From the NCBI RefSeq assembly GCF_007860105.1, contig NZ_SJPU01000003.1:558001-622000 (forward strand): DNA of 64,000 nt, read 5' to 3'. Of this stretch, positions 17,266 to 27,757 are shown in pieces. Origin of the DNA: Allorhodopirellula heiligendammensis (GTDB lineage: Bacteria; Planctomycetota; Planctomycetia; Pirellulales; Pirellulaceae). The translations under genes were made by a program, and so were the position numbers. How positions within the stretch are numbered: the first letter of the stretch is position 1; each line of letters opens with the position of its first letter. Below the pieces are notes generated by a model. That model saw only the letters and a program-made list of their open reading frames with translations. It was not told where the DNA came from and did not search any database.

Positions 17266-18936
17266 CTATTCGTCATCGCGATAATATGTTCGCTGCGATT
17301 TCGGCAGCGGATCGAACGCAAGTTGGTCGACGAGGATCCCTTGCGACTTGGCGATACGAAGTGTCGCGACAGCATCGCCATAGAAACCGCCGACTTCGGT
17401 GATGCCTCTCAGCAGACCAGCGACCGTTGCGTCCACTTCAGCGAATGCATCCGGCTTACCGGGGCGAAAACGACTGATCCTGAGCTTTGCGATACCTTCG
17501 TCGCCCTGGCGTTTTTCCAGTGATTCGAGCGGCCGAATAACAATTCCGCCTGATCCGATCATCGACGCCGGGCTCGACAGCGGCGAGAGGTCACCGATCA
17601 GAACGATCTCTGATTTGCGATTGAGTGAGACGACTACGGCGGGTGGCCCGGTGGACTCAATCTCATACATCCGGAATTGGCCGTGGAGGTTTTCTCCGTT
17701 CAGCAAGGCACGACCGTCTTTGCGATCCCGCAGCACGGTCATCACGCCATAACGAGTCTCAAGACTCGCTTCGTCGAGTAGCTCTTTCAGTGCGGCGACC
17801 GTTGAGGTTTGTTCGATACCTCGCAATGCATCCAGGGCTGGGGCGCGGAATGCGGGTTCGGTGCGAATCGCGTCGATCAATGGCTCGATCGCTTCGACCC
17901 GGTCCAGATATGCCAGAGCTTCGGCGGCGTAGAAACGTAGTTCGGGGTTTTCGAGCGACGTCGCTTCGATCAGCGTCGGTACGGCGCTCTCGCCAATCGC
18001 TTCGAGTTGGAGGGCGGCATCCGCTGCCGTCGATGGGGACCGCAGCTCGCTTGCCAGTTCCACCAGTCGACTCTGGGTGCTGCTGGATTCCGCGGCCACG
18101 GTGATCGAGCGGACGACCGCCATCAGGCGGGTTTCGTGGTCTCGGTATCGAGGATGCACATCGAGTTCGATGTAGTCGTCTTCGGTCGGTTTGGCGATGC
18201 CGCGGCGGGTCGAGCCATCGAAGAAGTAGAAGCGGCGGTTGATTGCCTTGGCGAGCGCTTTGGAGACCTCGACATGTTGATACTGCGGACGCACAACCAG
18301 TCCGAGTTTTCGATCGTTTTGAACCACGCCTCCTGAGAGGATGCGACCGGTGACCTGTAGCGTCGGATCAATTGTTCCGTCGTAATCGGCGCGGGTCAAC
18401 ATGCGGCCGGTCGCGACGGCGAGCACATCGCTGCTGCGAACAGCATTTTGCAGCACTTGTTGGTGCCGCATGCGAGTATCGAGCAACCACCCACCGTGGA
18501 GGTCGGTAGCTTCGGTTTTCGGGGGCGTTAAGATCTGTAAGTCGAGCGGATCGCCGCGACGGGCGCCCGGTCGAATCAAGCCACGAACTTGCACAAGGGC
18601 GTTGTCGTCACGTTCTAGGTACTCATTCGGATCGGAGATCGCATTGATCTTCATCTCTTCGAGCAATCGATCGCGGAAGCCCGATGGCATTGCTGGGCCA
18701 CCCGTGCCCGGCAATTGATTGATGACGGCTACACCATCGACACTGATGGGCTGCATGCCGTTGGGGATGGCTGCTTCCCGAATCAGATTGGGCAACTCAG
18801 GAACATGGAGCAACTTTTGCAGATGTTCCGAATCGTCTGTGGCATTTCTCCCCAGCCAGCTCGCGCAGCCGACCGGCACGACGACCCAAACAGCTAGCAA
18901 TGCTGTAGAGAAAAGGCGGTATTGCGAGCGATACAT
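17266..18936 (-). CDS. Lipoprotein with FlgI-like region and HEAT-like repeats
   Basis: This 556-residue protein has a signal peptide with lipobox-like VGCA (Cys about residue 24). Residues about 60-270 recall the flagellar P-ring protein FlgI: a GVAVINQLPGTGGPA turn, VQVRGLIRPGARRGDPLDLQ and LHGGWLLDT. Residues about 295-420 form alanine-rich HEAT-like repeats (SAVPTLIEATSLENPELRFYAAEALAYL, then AIEPLIDAIRTEP). A final FlgI-like region (about 430-556) follows. It is not a normal FlgI, which lacks a lipobox and HEAT repeats. There are no flagellar genes nearby, so an envelope role other than motility is possible. It diverges from the MoxR operon. Confidence 0.65.
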   Translation of the reverse strand: MYRSQYRLFSTALLAVWVVVPVGCASWLGRNATDDSEHLQKLLHVPELPNLIREAAIPNGMQPISVDGVAVINQLPGTGGPAMPSGFRDRLLEEMKINAISDPNEYLERDDNALVQVRGLIRPGARRGDPLDLQILTPPKTEATDLHGGWLLDTRMRHQQVLQNAVRSSDVLAVATGRMLTRADYDGTIDPTLQVTGRILSGGVVQNDRKLGLVVRPQYQHVEVSKALAKAINRRFYFFDGSTRRGIAKPTEDDYIELDVHPRYRDHETRLMAVVRSITVAAESSSTQSRLVELASELRSPSTAADAALQLEAIGESAVPTLIEATSLENPELRFYAAEALAYLDRVEAIEPLIDAIRTEPAFRAPALDALRGIEQTSTVAALKELLDEASLETRYGVMTVLRDRKDGRALLNGENLHGQFRMYEIESTGPPAVVVSLNRKSEIVLIGDLSPLSSPASMIGSGGIVIRPLESLEKRQGDEGIAKLRISRFRPGKPDAFAEVDATVAGLLRGITEVGGFYGDAVATLRIAKSQGILVDQLAFDPLPKSQRTYYRDDE

Positions 18937-19154
18937 GGCTGAATTGTGGTGGCGGGGAGGAACGGAACGGCATTTAACAGGAACGCACCCATGATTTGAT
19001 AAAACCGCAGAGCTAGCGAATTTGCGTCCTTGAGCACAAGATCAAGCTAGGAAAACCCGCGGGGAACCGCTTCCCCCGGCATCACAAACCTGCCGCGTGG
19101 GTTAAACTGCGTTGACTCATTGATTAACATTTGTCCTCGATCGAGACCGTCTGA

Positions 19155-20201
19155 ATGAACCAACCCCCTGTCAGTGAATCCGACGTGGGCTTGCTCCATG
19201 CCGCCCGCGAGCGGGTTTTAGCCCAATTGGGCAAGATCATCGTTGGCCAAGAACACGTGATCGACGAGATTTTGATCTGTTTGTTCAGTCGTGGACACGT
19301 GTTGCTCGAAGGCGTGCCGGGGTTGGCGAAAACGCTGATGATCAGCACGCTGGCTAAAACGCTTGATTTGTCGTTCAGCCGTATCCAGTTCACGCCTGAC
19401 CTGATGCCGGCGGACGTGACGGGGACGGAAATCATCGAGGAGGACCGGGCGTCGGGCCATCGTGCCCTGCGGTTCATGCCCGGACCCCTGTTCGCCAATA
19501 TTGTTTTGGCCGATGAAATTAACCGGACCCCCCCGAAAACTCAGGCCTCTCTGCTCGAAGCGATGCAAGAGCGGCAGGTCACTGCGGGCCGCGAGCGACA
19601 CGTGCTCGACGACCCATTCTTCGTGCTCGCGACCCAAAACCCGATCGAGCAAGAAGGCACCTATCCGCTGCCAGAAGCGCAGCAAGACCGGTTCATGTTC
19701 AAGATTTTTGTCGACTATCCCAGTTTCGATGAGGAATTTGAGGTGGCTCGGCGGACGACTGGTACCGCGACCGAGGTGGCCGAAGCGGTGTTGACTGCGG
19801 AGGAGATTCTGCGACTGCAGCACCTCGTTCGCCAAGTTCCGGTGAGCGACCATGTGATCCGTTACGCGTTGTCACTCGTCCGGCAAACACGTGTTGGCGG
19901 CGCGGGCGTGCCCGATTTCGTTGACGACCTCGTCGGCTGGGGGGCCGGCCCCCGAGCGGTCCAGTTCTTAATCTTGGGCGGCAAAGCCCGCGCGCTGCTC
20001 CAAGGGCGACACCACGTGCAAGTTGACGATATCGCCGCCCTTGCGGGGCCGGTCCTCCGCCACCGGATGGTGGTAAACTTTACAGCCGAGAGCGAAGGTA
20101 TCACGAGCGATGACGTGATTGAACGAATCATCGGAGCGACCCCTACGACCGAAGACGAATTGTCACGCGATGCCCGATTCCAAAAAATATTTGCGACCTG
20201 A
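19155..20201 (+). CDS. MoxR family AAA+ ATPase
   Basis: This 348-residue AAA+ protein has Walker A GVPGLAKT (53-60), Walker B VLADEINR, a sensor 1 region [20 protein letters not shown] and a C-terminal lid domain. MoxR ATPases act as chaperone-like factors that load metals or remodel partners, often with VWA proteins. That partnership is visible here: a DUF58 gene overlaps its end and two VWA-type membrane proteins follow. The length is typical. No membrane segment, so cytosolic. Upstream 18937-19154 holds a small inverted repeat (GGGGAA 19061-19066 / TTCCCC 19071-19076) but no convincing promoter. Confidence 0.95.
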   Translation: MNQPPVSESDVGLLHAARERVLAQLGKIIVGQEHVIDEILICLFSRGHVLLEGVPGLAKTLMISTLAKTLDLSFSRIQFTPDLMPADVTGTEIIEEDRASGHRALRFMPGPLFANIVLADEINRTPPKTQASLLEAMQERQVTAGRERHVLDDPFFVLATQNPIEQEGTYPLPEAQQDRFMFKIFVDYPSFDEEFEVARRTTGTATEVAEAVLTAEEILRLQHLVRQVPVSDHVIRYALSLVRQTRVGGAGVPDFVDDLVGWGAGPRAVQFLILGGKARALLQGRHHVQVDDIAALAGPVLRHRMVVNFTAESEGITSDDVIERIIGATPTTEDELSRDARFQKIFAT

Positions 20202-21057
20202 GGTCACTGCTCGCATTCGTCGCTTGGAACTGACGGCCCGCCGGGTCGTCGAAGGGTTTCTCTCGGGGATGCATCGCAGTCCGTACTTTGGCCAGTCGAT
20301 CGAGTTCCTGCAGCACCGACCTTATGTGGCCGGCGATGAGTTGCGGCACATCGACTGGAAGGTGTACGCGCGCCAGGATCGGTTGTCGATCAAACAGTAC
20401 GAGGAGGAGACGAACCTTCGCTTGCATCTTTTGGTCGACTGCAGTGGCAGCATGGGATATGGCGAGGGCGACCGGAACAAATTCCAGTATGCCGCTTCGA
20501 TCGCCGCTTCGCTGGCTTACCTCGCGCTGCGTCAGAAAGATGCGGTGGGACTGTTTACGTTCGATACCCAAATTCGCGACAGCATTCCAGCACGCAGCAA
20601 CCAACATCAATTGCATCGGATGCTGCGGTCATTGGCGTCGTCGGACACCGATGGTGATACGGAGCTACCCAAAGTCACCCGCCAAGTCGCTGCGACAATT
20701 CCTCGGGGCGGTTTAGTGTGCGTCATCTCAGACTTGCTCGGTGTGGAGTCGCTCACCGAAGGTCTGCGTTTGCTACGTGCCCAAGGCCATGACGTGGCCC
20801 TGTTTCAGGTCTTGCATGACGACGAAGTGGATTTTGAGTTCACCGGCGCAACGCGGTTCGAGGGACTGGAAGATCCCATGTTTTTGAACTGCAACCCGGC
20901 TGCCTTGCGTGCGGGATACCTCGAGGCCCTCGATCAGTTTCTGGAGCAGGTTCGTCGAACGTGCGGCCGACTGAAGATCGATGCGATGCAGGTCCGCACC
21001 TCGGACCCACTCGATGCTGTCCTCGCCAAATTCCTCTCGGCAAGACAACGTAAATAA
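20170..21057 (+). CDS. DUF58 domain protein (VWA-like), MoxR partner
   Basis: This 295-residue protein has the DUF58 signature [20 protein letters not shown] followed by a von Willebrand A-like domain with MIDAS-type [15 protein letters not shown]58 proteins are usual partners of MoxR ATPases, and some bind metal. The ATG at 20170 overlaps the moxR-like gene by 32 nt; an in-frame start at 20119 would overlap more and lies within its C-terminal codons. No signal peptide or membrane segment, so a cytosolic location is inferred. Confidence 0.9.
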   Translation: MPDSKKYLRPEVTARIRRLELTARRVVEGFLSGMHRSPYFGQSIEFLQHRPYVAGDELRHIDWKVYARQDRLSIKQYEEETNLRLHLLVDCSGSMGYGEGDRNKFQYAASIAASLAYLALRQKDAVGLFTFDTQIRDSIPARSNQHQLHRMLRSLASSDTDGDTELPKVTRQVAATIPRGGLVCVISDLLGVESLTEGLRLLRAQGHDVALFQVLHDDEVDFEFTGATRFEGLEDPMFLNCNPAALRAGYLEALDQFLEQVRRTCGRLKIDAMQVRTSDPLDAVLAKFLSARQRK

Positions 21058-21129
21058 GAAATAGATAGTTCGTCGGAAGTTCAGCCGTCGCACTCCAGCC
21101 TCTCCCGCTCTCCCCGCTCCTACTCTCCC

Positions 21130-23751
21130 TTGTTTCTCTACCCCACTCTCGCCGCTGGTTTCCTGTTTGTCGGTGTTCCGTTACTGGTTCACTTGATCAA
21201 TCTGCTGCGCCACCGTCGAACCCAGTGGGCGGCGATGGATTTTTTGCTGGCGAGTTACCGCAAACAGCGGCGCTGGATTGTGTTGCGGCAGCTGTTGCTG
21301 CTGTTGGCTCGATTGGCTGTGGCGGCGTTGCTGATCGCGGTGTTGGCAGGGTTGATTGGCGGCAAACGGTTGATCGGCGCGATTGGTGGACAGACGACGC
21401 ATCACGTGATCGTGCTCGATGACAGTTACTCGATGCGGCAGCGGGTCGGGGGGCTTAGCGGTGAGAGTGAACAGACCGGCGAACCAGCATCGGACGCAAC
21501 TGCCTACGATCGCGCCTTGGGGGCGATCGGTACCTTGGTTCGTCGGCTAAGTGCGGATGAAGGTGTGCATCAATTAACGGTGATGCGGGCGAGTCGAGCG
21601 GCGGTGCTCGGGAACTCGCAGACCGGGACGGCGGATGCGGCAGCAGACATAGCCGCCCAGACGGTCACGCAAGATGCTCGTCAGATCGAGCGACTAATGA
21701 GCACCCGGGCTTCAACGCTACGCACCGATCTCGTTCCAGCGATCGACCTTGCTGGTGACCTGCTCGATGCGAACCCATCCGACGAGCGACGTCTGTACGT
21801 GATCAGCGATTTTTCGCGGCGGGATTGGCAGTCCCCTCGCCGCTTGGCGGCCTCGTTGGAGAAGGCTGAGAAGAGCGGCGCTGAAATTCGCATGATTGAT
21901 TGCGTTGACAGCGCGGACATTGCGTCGCCACGCAATCTGGCGATCACTGATCTGGCTCCCGAACCGGATGTTTGGGTCGCTGGAGTCCCGGTGATGGTCA
22001 ATGTAACCGTGAAGAATTACTCGGACACCGAAGTTAAAAACGTTGCGTTGTCGGCCGCGGTGATCACCTACGGTGACGATGTTAAAGTCGCCGATCCGAC
22101 GTCAGCAATCAGCGGTAAGACGCAGAGTCTGCCAGCGATCATGATTGAGTCGATTCCTGCCGGCCAGCAGTTAACAAAGTCGTTTCAGATTTACATCGAC
22201 CGTCAAGGAACACATGTCGTTCGCGTGGGACTGCCCGAAGACGCGCTGTCGATTGACAATACCCGGGTCTGCACGATCCCATTGGCCGACGCTCAGCGCG
22301 TATTGGTCATCGACGGCAACGCCGATGGGCTTGGTGCCTACCATGTTTCATCGGTGCTCGATCCAGGTAGCCAGGTTCGCATTGGAGCGATACCGGAGGT
22401 GCGTCCCGCGGCGATGCTCCGCGACGCGTCGCTGGAAACGCTCCAGCGATACCGCGCCATCTACCTGATTGATCTTCCCGAGATCAGAGACCGAACGGCA
22501 CAGATTCTCCAGCAATATGTGCGTGATGGCGGTGGGCTCGCGTGGTTCTTGGGAGCCGACGTTTCTGGTGAGAATTACAACCGAGTGCTCGCTGGCGATG
22601 ATCGCCGTCTATTGCCATTTGAACTTGATCGTGTGCAGGGCGTTCAAGATGTGTCTCCGGCGAGCGGTGATGCCGTCACGCCCCGTGAATCGCAGCGGGG
22701 GGGCCTCGTGTTTGGCAAGGATGGTGAACTGCTCGGCCCTATCTCTCGCGCCGGTAATGCCGTTTTTGGTCTTGTCAACATGCAGCGAGCTTGGGCTCCG
22801 GTCGAACCAGTGGTAACAGACGACTTCGATGCTGCACCGGCGGATGTAACGTCAGCAGCGACGTCCGAGCCGGACGGCGTGTCCTCGGATCCGAAGACCG
22901 CCGAGTTGCTCGATACTCGTGTCTTACTCGCACGCTCCGATGGCCAACCGATTGCGGTACGTCATGGGCTGGGACGTGGCCGTATCGTGACAGTGATGTC
23001 GGGTTTAGACGGGGCATGGAACAACTGGCCAGGTGATCCAAGTTTTGTCGTGTTTTTGTTACAGACCAATGCGATGTTGTTCAGCGGGGCGGCTCCTCCC
23101 ACGTCCCGGTTGATCGACGAGCCGGCGACCTTGCCAGTACCCGGCGATGCCTATCTGCCGACGGCAATGTTATTTCTGCCCGCGGATGAACCGCCACGCC
23201 TGTCGATCGAGTTAGAAGCCGATGATCAGTCGCCGCTGATCGAAGTTTCTCCGGCGGAGATGTTAATCGCGGATGAAGCGGGGCTGGACGATTTTCTGAT
23301 GCCTGGTGTCGACGAATGGCAGCGGACAGGCGTTGATGGACAAACCAGTGTGCTGCCGATGGCGTCAGCGTTGAGGCTCGGTGAAAGCGATTTGGCGACG
23401 ATGCCACACGCCGAAATTCTGCGGGACCTGCCCGGGATGAACATCGAGTTCATCTCCACGACGCAATGGGAAAACGATTCCAATGTGGGTGGGATGTCCA
23501 CGTTCCTTTTGGTGCTGCTGTTGTTGTTGGCGATTTTGTTGGCGATCGAGCAAGCTTTGGCGGCGTGGGCTTCGTATCATGTCAAGCCGTCCGCCGCGGA
23601 TGCCGGCGGTCGCAGTTTTCTCCGCCGCGCCTCGGCGCTCGACAGTGCAAATTCCAGGGGTGATTCGCAGCCCCATTCGCGGTCCAGGCACCGGCGGGTG
23701 AAGACGGCCTCCACGCCTCCAGGTACCGATTCTGCAGAGGTGAACCGATGA
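21130..23751 (+). CDS. BatA-like membrane protein with VWA domain
   Basis: This 873-residue protein begins with a BatA-type N-terminal region: FLYPTLAAGFLFVGVPLLVH, then NLLRHRRTQWAAMDFLLASY, then a second membrane segment (about 52-78). A VWA-like domain follows with DDSYSM as MIDAS core, then a CARDB/beta-sandwich-like section (about 285-370), a GATase-like fold near 390-470, and a C-terminal membrane segment around residue 790-815. The only suitable start is a TTG at 21130. The stop overlaps the next gene's ATG. Bat proteins were tied to aerotolerance in Bacteroides, but the role in planctomycetes is not settled. Confidence 0.85.
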   Translation: MFLYPTLAAGFLFVGVPLLVHLINLLRHRRTQWAAMDFLLASYRKQRRWIVLRQLLLLLARLAVAALLIAVLAGLIGGKRLIGAIGGQTTHHVIVLDDSYSMRQRVGGLSGESEQTGEPASDATAYDRALGAIGTLVRRLSADEGVHQLTVMRASRAAVLGNSQTGTADAAADIAAQTVTQDARQIERLMSTRASTLRTDLVPAIDLAGDLLDANPSDERRLYVISDFSRRDWQSPRRLAASLEKAEKSGAEIRMIDCVDSADIASPRNLAITDLAPEPDVWVAGVPVMVNVTVKNYSDTEVKNVALSAAVITYGDDVKVADPTSAISGKTQSLPAIMIESIPAGQQLTKSFQIYIDRQGTHVVRVGLPEDALSIDNTRVCTIPLADAQRVLVIDGNADGLGAYHVSSVLDPGSQVRIGAIPEVRPAAMLRDASLETLQRYRAIYLIDLPEIRDRTAQILQQYVRDGGGLAWFLGADVSGENYNRVLAGDDRRLLPFELDRVQGVQDVSPASGDAVTPRESQRGGLVFGKDGELLGPISRAGNAVFGLVNMQRAWAPVEPVVTDDFDAAPADVTSAATSEPDGVSSDPKTAELLDTRVLLARSDGQPIAVRHGLGRGRIVTVMSGLDGAWNNWPGDPSFVVFLLQTNAMLFSGAAPPTSRLIDEPATLPVPGDAYLPTAMLFLPADEPPRLSIELEADDQSPLIEVSPAEMLIADEAGLDDFLMPGVDEWQRTGVDGQTSVLPMASALRLGESDLATMPHAEILRDLPGMNIEFISTTQWENDSNVGGMSTFLLVLLLLLAILLAIEQALAAWASYHVKPSAADAGGRSFLRRASALDSANSRGDSQPHSRSRHRRVKTASTPPGTDSAEVNR

Positions 23752-26666
23752 TCGTATATGAATTTGCTCGTGCTGCAGCGATCGACGGATGGTGGTTGTG
23801 GGCGTCGCTGGTCGTGGGCATCGTTGCCGCCCTGGCGATTTGTATGTTTTACTATCGTCGCGATGTCGCCGAACTGCCGCGACCGGTCCGTTGGACGCTC
23901 GTGGGGTTGCGGTTGGTCGCCGTGCTCGCCCTCGTGTTTTTGTTTTTTGATTTGGTCCGCCGCACCGAGCGCAGCGTGACACGCCCCAGCGAAGTCGTCG
24001 TCTTGGTGGACACGAGTCAATCGATGTCTCTGCCCGCAAACGACACTCCTGATTCGATGAGTCGTACGCAGGCAGCTGTCGATCTGCTTGCCAATTCCAG
24101 CCTGTTGGAGACATTGGAAGCTGATCATCGCACGAGCGTCTACGCAGTCGGAGGTGCTGGGGGACCGCGATTGATTTCGACTTCCTCGAACTCCGGTGCA
24201 GAGGAAGGGAGGGACGCGAAGACACGCGTCCAGCCGACTCAGCCAGACGCGGGAACTAGTGAGAGTGACGGTTCACCGCTGAGTCCCTTTGCGTTGTTCG
24301 GTTTGTTCTGCTTGGCCGTCTTTTCAATCGCAAGTGTGATGGCATTGGCCACCGGAGCCACTGCGTCACTCCGGCCAGCCCGTGTGGCTTCGGAGGGCAA
24401 TGAGCAATCGTCTAAGCGTAATAACCGCAGCGAAACGGTGGGCTGGATGTTGTGGGTCGCGGCGATCACGATGGTGATCGGTATCATTTCGCTGGGCAGC
24501 GTCTATAGCGTTCGCACGGATCAGTCATTTCCAGCGGTGATTGGGCTTGCCTCGCCTGGTTCCTTAGATGCCTCTGACGATGGGCAGAATGTTGAGGCGG
24601 GCAATGGCGGGGCATCTGACACAGTCAACCCCACCGGTGATGACCTGGAGACGCCGGATGCCGGCGACGATTTGGATACATTGCAGGCCCCTGAAGCGAT
24701 CTCGATTGATTGGGAGGCGCGTTTGGCCGCGACCGATCCCCAGAGCCCCCTGGGTGACGCGTTGCGCTCGATTTTGGTCGACCATGACGCGACGACGTTG
24801 GCTGGTGTCGTATTAGTTAGCGATGGTCAGAGCAACGGTCCCACTCCACTATCGTCGGCCCTGACGATGGCTCGCCGGGACGAAGTGGCATTGTATCCGG
24901 TGGGTTTGGGCAGCAGCCAGCCTCCGACCAATGTTCGCGTAGTCGATCTCGAAGCACCCCGGCGCGTTTATCCAGGTGACAAGTTTGTCGTCGCGGCTGT
25001 ACTGCAGGCCACGGGCAGGTCCACCCTGGAAGTCGACGTCGAGCTGATCGATGCCTTGGACGATGATGGTGAGGACGTCGCTGCGGGAGATAATGAGGAT
25101 GCGGCAGTGACATCGTTGCCCGGAGGTGAGGTGCTTCAGAGTCAGCACGTGCGATTGGAGCCGGACGCCAGTCTGACGGATATCAGGTTCGAGATTGAGC
25201 CGCAAACCGTTGGCCGGCGGCGTCTAGCGGTGCGCATCGTTGCACCTGCGGACGACCACAATCGCATCGACGACATGCAAACCGCACGCTACGAAGTTGT
25301 TGCTCGTAAGTTGAAGGTGCTTGCGATCGCGGGCGGGCCGACCCGCGAGTATCGCTTTGTGCGGAACCTATTTTACCGGGACGAATCAGTCCAACTTGAC
25401 GTTTGGTTGCAGACCGGACGGCCCGGTATGAGTCAAGACGCCGACGCGATGTTAACGGCGTTCCCAGAGACGGCAGAGGAGCTCTTCGAGTACGACGCGG
25501 TGGTGATGTTTGACCCCGACTGGGCGGCGATCGGCACGGCATCTCTCGACCTCATGGATCGCTTCTTGACCCAGCAAGCTGGAGGGATGGTGTTGGTGGC
25601 CGGCCCTGTCTATCACCCCCGAATCACGGCTGATCGCGGTGACGCCAGGACAAATCAAATCCGCGGTTTCTTTCCCGTTAATCTCGCCACACGTGGTCCG
25701 CTGCTAGGCGGCGGACGGCAAGGTGGGCGGAATGCTTGGCCGTTGCAGTTCACCCCCGAAGCGGCCACTGCCGAGTTTTTCTGGATCGCCGATACGCCTC
25801 AGCAAAGTTTTGAGATTTGGCAGGAAGTCGGCAGCGTCTACGACTTCGTGGGCGTCAAGAGCGCCAAGCCTGGAGCGAAGGTCTATGCGTATTTCTCAGA
25901 CCCGACGACGGAAATCAGTGGGAATCTGCCGATCTACTTCGCTAGCCAATTCTATGGTGCCGGACGGGTGTACTTCCAAGGCAGCGGTGAGATGTGGCGG
26001 TTACGAGCGGCCGGAGATCAGTATTTTGACAATTACTACACCAAACTCATTCGTTGGGTCAGTGAAGGGCGATTGCTTCGCGACAGCAAGCGTGGCGTCT
26101 TGTTGGCCGACGCCAGTCGGGCGATGGTGGGGCAGACCGTCACGCTGCGTGCGGTGCTCGTTGACGATCAATATCAACCGCTCAACGAGCCTTTTGTGAC
26201 TGCCAAGTTGCTCTCGCCGGATGGTAGGTTCCGCGATCTTCGGCTGACACCGGCTGCCGATTCGCCACGCGGCGGCACGTATACGGGCAACTTCGTAGCC
26301 ACGAAGAGCGGAGGTTATGAAATCCAGCTGACCGTAGGTGACGCACTCGACGAAGAGGTGCTGCGGCAAAGTGTGCAGGTGCGGTTGCCGACCAGCGAAT
26401 TGGAGCGTCCACGGCGCGCCGACGACGAGTTGATGCAGTTAGCAGCAGCGACCCAAGGTATTTATTTTCCTCTTCAAGACAACGAAGCCACTGCTACGCT
26501 GGCGAACAAAATCACCTCCGAAATCGTGCCCCAGCCTCAAGTCACGGTGCTGGCGGGGACACCGGATTTTCTCTTTGGGGAGCGACGCAACGCTGTCTTA
26601 ATGTGGTTGATCGCGTCAGTACTCACATTTGAATGGGTCACTCGGCGATTGCACCGACTGGCATAG
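23748..26666 (+). CDS. VWA / glutamine-amidotransferase-like large membrane protein
   Basis: This 972-residue protein has two N-terminal membrane segments (about 15-40 and 50-72), a VWA core with VVLVDTSQSMSLP, then a Ser/Gly/Asp-rich insert that contains two more membrane segments (about 180-205 and 225-250). The VWA fold resumes with VLVSDGQSNG, followed by beta-sandwich-like sections and a GATase-like region around KVLAIAGGPTREYRFVRNLF. The last ~20 residues form a membrane segment. It overlaps the upstream BatA-like gene by 4 nt (ATGA) and completes a MoxR-DUF58-VWA-VWA operon. The split VWA domain is unusual. Function is inferred only from the operon. Confidence 0.85.
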   Translation: MIVYEFARAAAIDGWWLWASLVVGIVAALAICMFYYRRDVAELPRPVRWTLVGLRLVAVLALVFLFFDLVRRTERSVTRPSEVVVLVDTSQSMSLPANDTPDSMSRTQAAVDLLANSSLLETLEADHRTSVYAVGGAGGPRLISTSSNSGAEEGRDAKTRVQPTQPDAGTSESDGSPLSPFALFGLFCLAVFSIASVMALATGATASLRPARVASEGNEQSSKRNNRSETVGWMLWVAAITMVIGIISLGSVYSVRTDQSFPAVIGLASPGSLDASDDGQNVEAGNGGASDTVNPTGDDLETPDAGDDLDTLQAPEAISIDWEARLAATDPQSPLGDALRSILVDHDATTLAGVVLVSDGQSNGPTPLSSALTMARRDEVALYPVGLGSSQPPTNVRVVDLEAPRRVYPGDKFVVAAVLQATGRSTLEVDVELIDALDDDGEDVAAGDNEDAAVTSLPGGEVLQSQHVRLEPDASLTDIRFEIEPQTVGRRRLAVRIVAPADDHNRIDDMQTARYEVVARKLKVLAIAGGPTREYRFVRNLFYRDESVQLDVWLQTGRPGMSQDADAMLTAFPETAEELFEYDAVVMFDPDWAAIGTASLDLMDRFLTQQAGGMVLVAGPVYHPRITADRGDARTNQIRGFFPVNLATRGPLLGGGRQGGRNAWPLQFTPEAATAEFFWIADTPQQSFEIWQEVGSVYDFVGVKSAKPGAKVYAYFSDPTTEISGNLPIYFASQFYGAGRVYFQGSGEMWRLRAAGDQYFDNYYTKLIRWVSEGRLLRDSKRGVLLADASRAMVGQTVTLRAVLVDDQYQPLNEPFVTAKLLSPDGRFRDLRLTPAADSPRGGTYTGNFVATKSGGYEIQLTVGDALDEEVLRQSVQVRLPTSELERPRRADDELMQLAAATQGIYFPLQDNEATATLANKITSEIVPQPQVTVLAGTPDFLFGERRNAVLMWLIASVLTFEWVTRRLHRLA

Positions 26667-26694
26667 GTACCGACTGGCGTAAGTACCGACTGGC
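26653..26694. repeat. Three-copy 16-bp tandem repeat at a gene end
   Basis: The core ACCGACTGGC recurs at 26653-26662, 26669-26678 and 26685-26694, a period of 16 nt. The first copy covers the last codons and the TAG stop of the VWA membrane protein gene. It looks like slippage duplication of the gene's 3' end. Confidence 0.75.
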
Positions 26695-27082
26695 GCAGGA
26701 GCAGAGACTCAGCGGGAAAGGACGCGCACCGCAAACGCTGTATGGGAAGGATCGCGTGCCCCATGCAGACGTATGAAACGCTCTACGAGGCAGCGTGCGC
26801 CATGATGGGCGCGTGGGCATTGATCATCGTTGACGAGATCACGGTTTCCGTTGGCAGGATGCTTGAGGAGCGTTGCCCGCCCGTGGTTTCATTCATCGTA
26901 AAAACTTGCGTGTTGGGCTCGGAAAGAAGAATGGCATTGATGCATTGATCGATCGCACGGACGCCGCCGGAGTTTGAGATTACAATGTAGTTACGCAGTG
27001 CGAGACGATGCTGTGGAGGCAAAGCACGTGATCCGTCCATACGTTCCCCGGCAGCGAACCCGAGTGAAGACACGAAAGCACA
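26695..27082. other. Intergenic stretch without a convincing gene
   Basis: About 390 nt between the VWA operon and the small membrane-protein gene. Short frames exist on both strands (26742-26948 plus, 26783-27073 minus), but they overlap each other, show no family motif and lack good ribosome-binding sites. No terminator hairpin with T-tract or RNA gene was seen. Confidence 0.5.
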
Positions 27083-27529
27083 ATGGAGACTGAATCGAAG
27101 AGAATATCGACCTCCGAGTTATCGACTGCCGTCGCTACGCTGCTCGAACGTGAAGAGGCCAGGGCAGAGCTGGCACGCCGCCGGCGGCGTCGGCGCATTC
27201 GCAACGAACGCCGGGACATGCGCGCCCAGGCGGTTCAAATGGCCCGGTCGATCGAACTGATTAAGTGGTACCTAAGCGGCATCGCGACGGTGATGACGTT
27301 GTCGATTTTGATTCTTATTGTCGTTGTTTGGAAGATTGGCAATGAGGCGCAGCGGATTAAGGGCGAGGTCCAAGAGGTGAAGGCAAATGCCGAAAGCATC
27401 ATCGACGGGATCGAGCGTGAAGCAGATTCGATTCGTGACAAGCTGCAGCGCCCATTTCAGGCCATCGGGGGCGCCGTAGGAGGTCAGATCGGACATCGTT
27501 TAGGCCAGGCGATTGGAACCGACGAATAA
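27083..27529 (+). CDS. Small single-pass membrane protein with coiled coil, unknown
   Basis: This 148-residue protein starts with a charged helix (TLLEREEARAELARRRRRRR, about 20-40) that is strongly basic, then one membrane segment (about 67-90: GIATVMTLSILILIVVVW), and an amphipathic coiled-coil-like helix (about 92-130: IKGEVQEVKANAESIIDGI). A glycine-rich tail AIGGAVGGQIGHRLGQAIG could insert in or lie on the membrane. I recognise no family. It lies between the VWA operon and a transglutaminase gene on the same strand. Codon pattern and composition look like a real gene. Confidence 0.65.
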   Translation: METESKRISTSELSTAVATLLEREEARAELARRRRRRRIRNERRDMRAQAVQMARSIELIKWYLSGIATVMTLSILILIVVVWKIGNEAQRIKGEVQEVKANAESIIDGIEREADSIRDKLQRPFQAIGGAVGGQIGHRLGQAIGTDE

Positions 27530-27757
27530 AGAGCACGGCGGATTTCAAATCCGAATACGTCCACAGGGTCTTTCCTTCGACGGTGGACAACGCCTGTTAC
27601 TGAATCACTCGCAAAGCAAAATTAGACCAGCCAGGATGCGATTGCCATATATACAAAGTCCGCCGGACTCTTTCTGCTATGTGACGCACATCAGTCTCCT
27701 CACGCAACACGTCCGCTGCGGTCGGATAAGTCACCATTTCAATAAGGAAGTCCCGAT

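Noticed and set aside
23365-24225. 286-codon minus-strand frame
   Set aside because: It spans the junction of two well-supported plus-strand VWA genes and is Arg/Pro-rich, as expected from the reverse frame.
26742-27073. Overlapping small frames on both strands (68 and 96 codons)
   Set aside because: Mutually overlapping, without motifs or good ribosome-binding sites.
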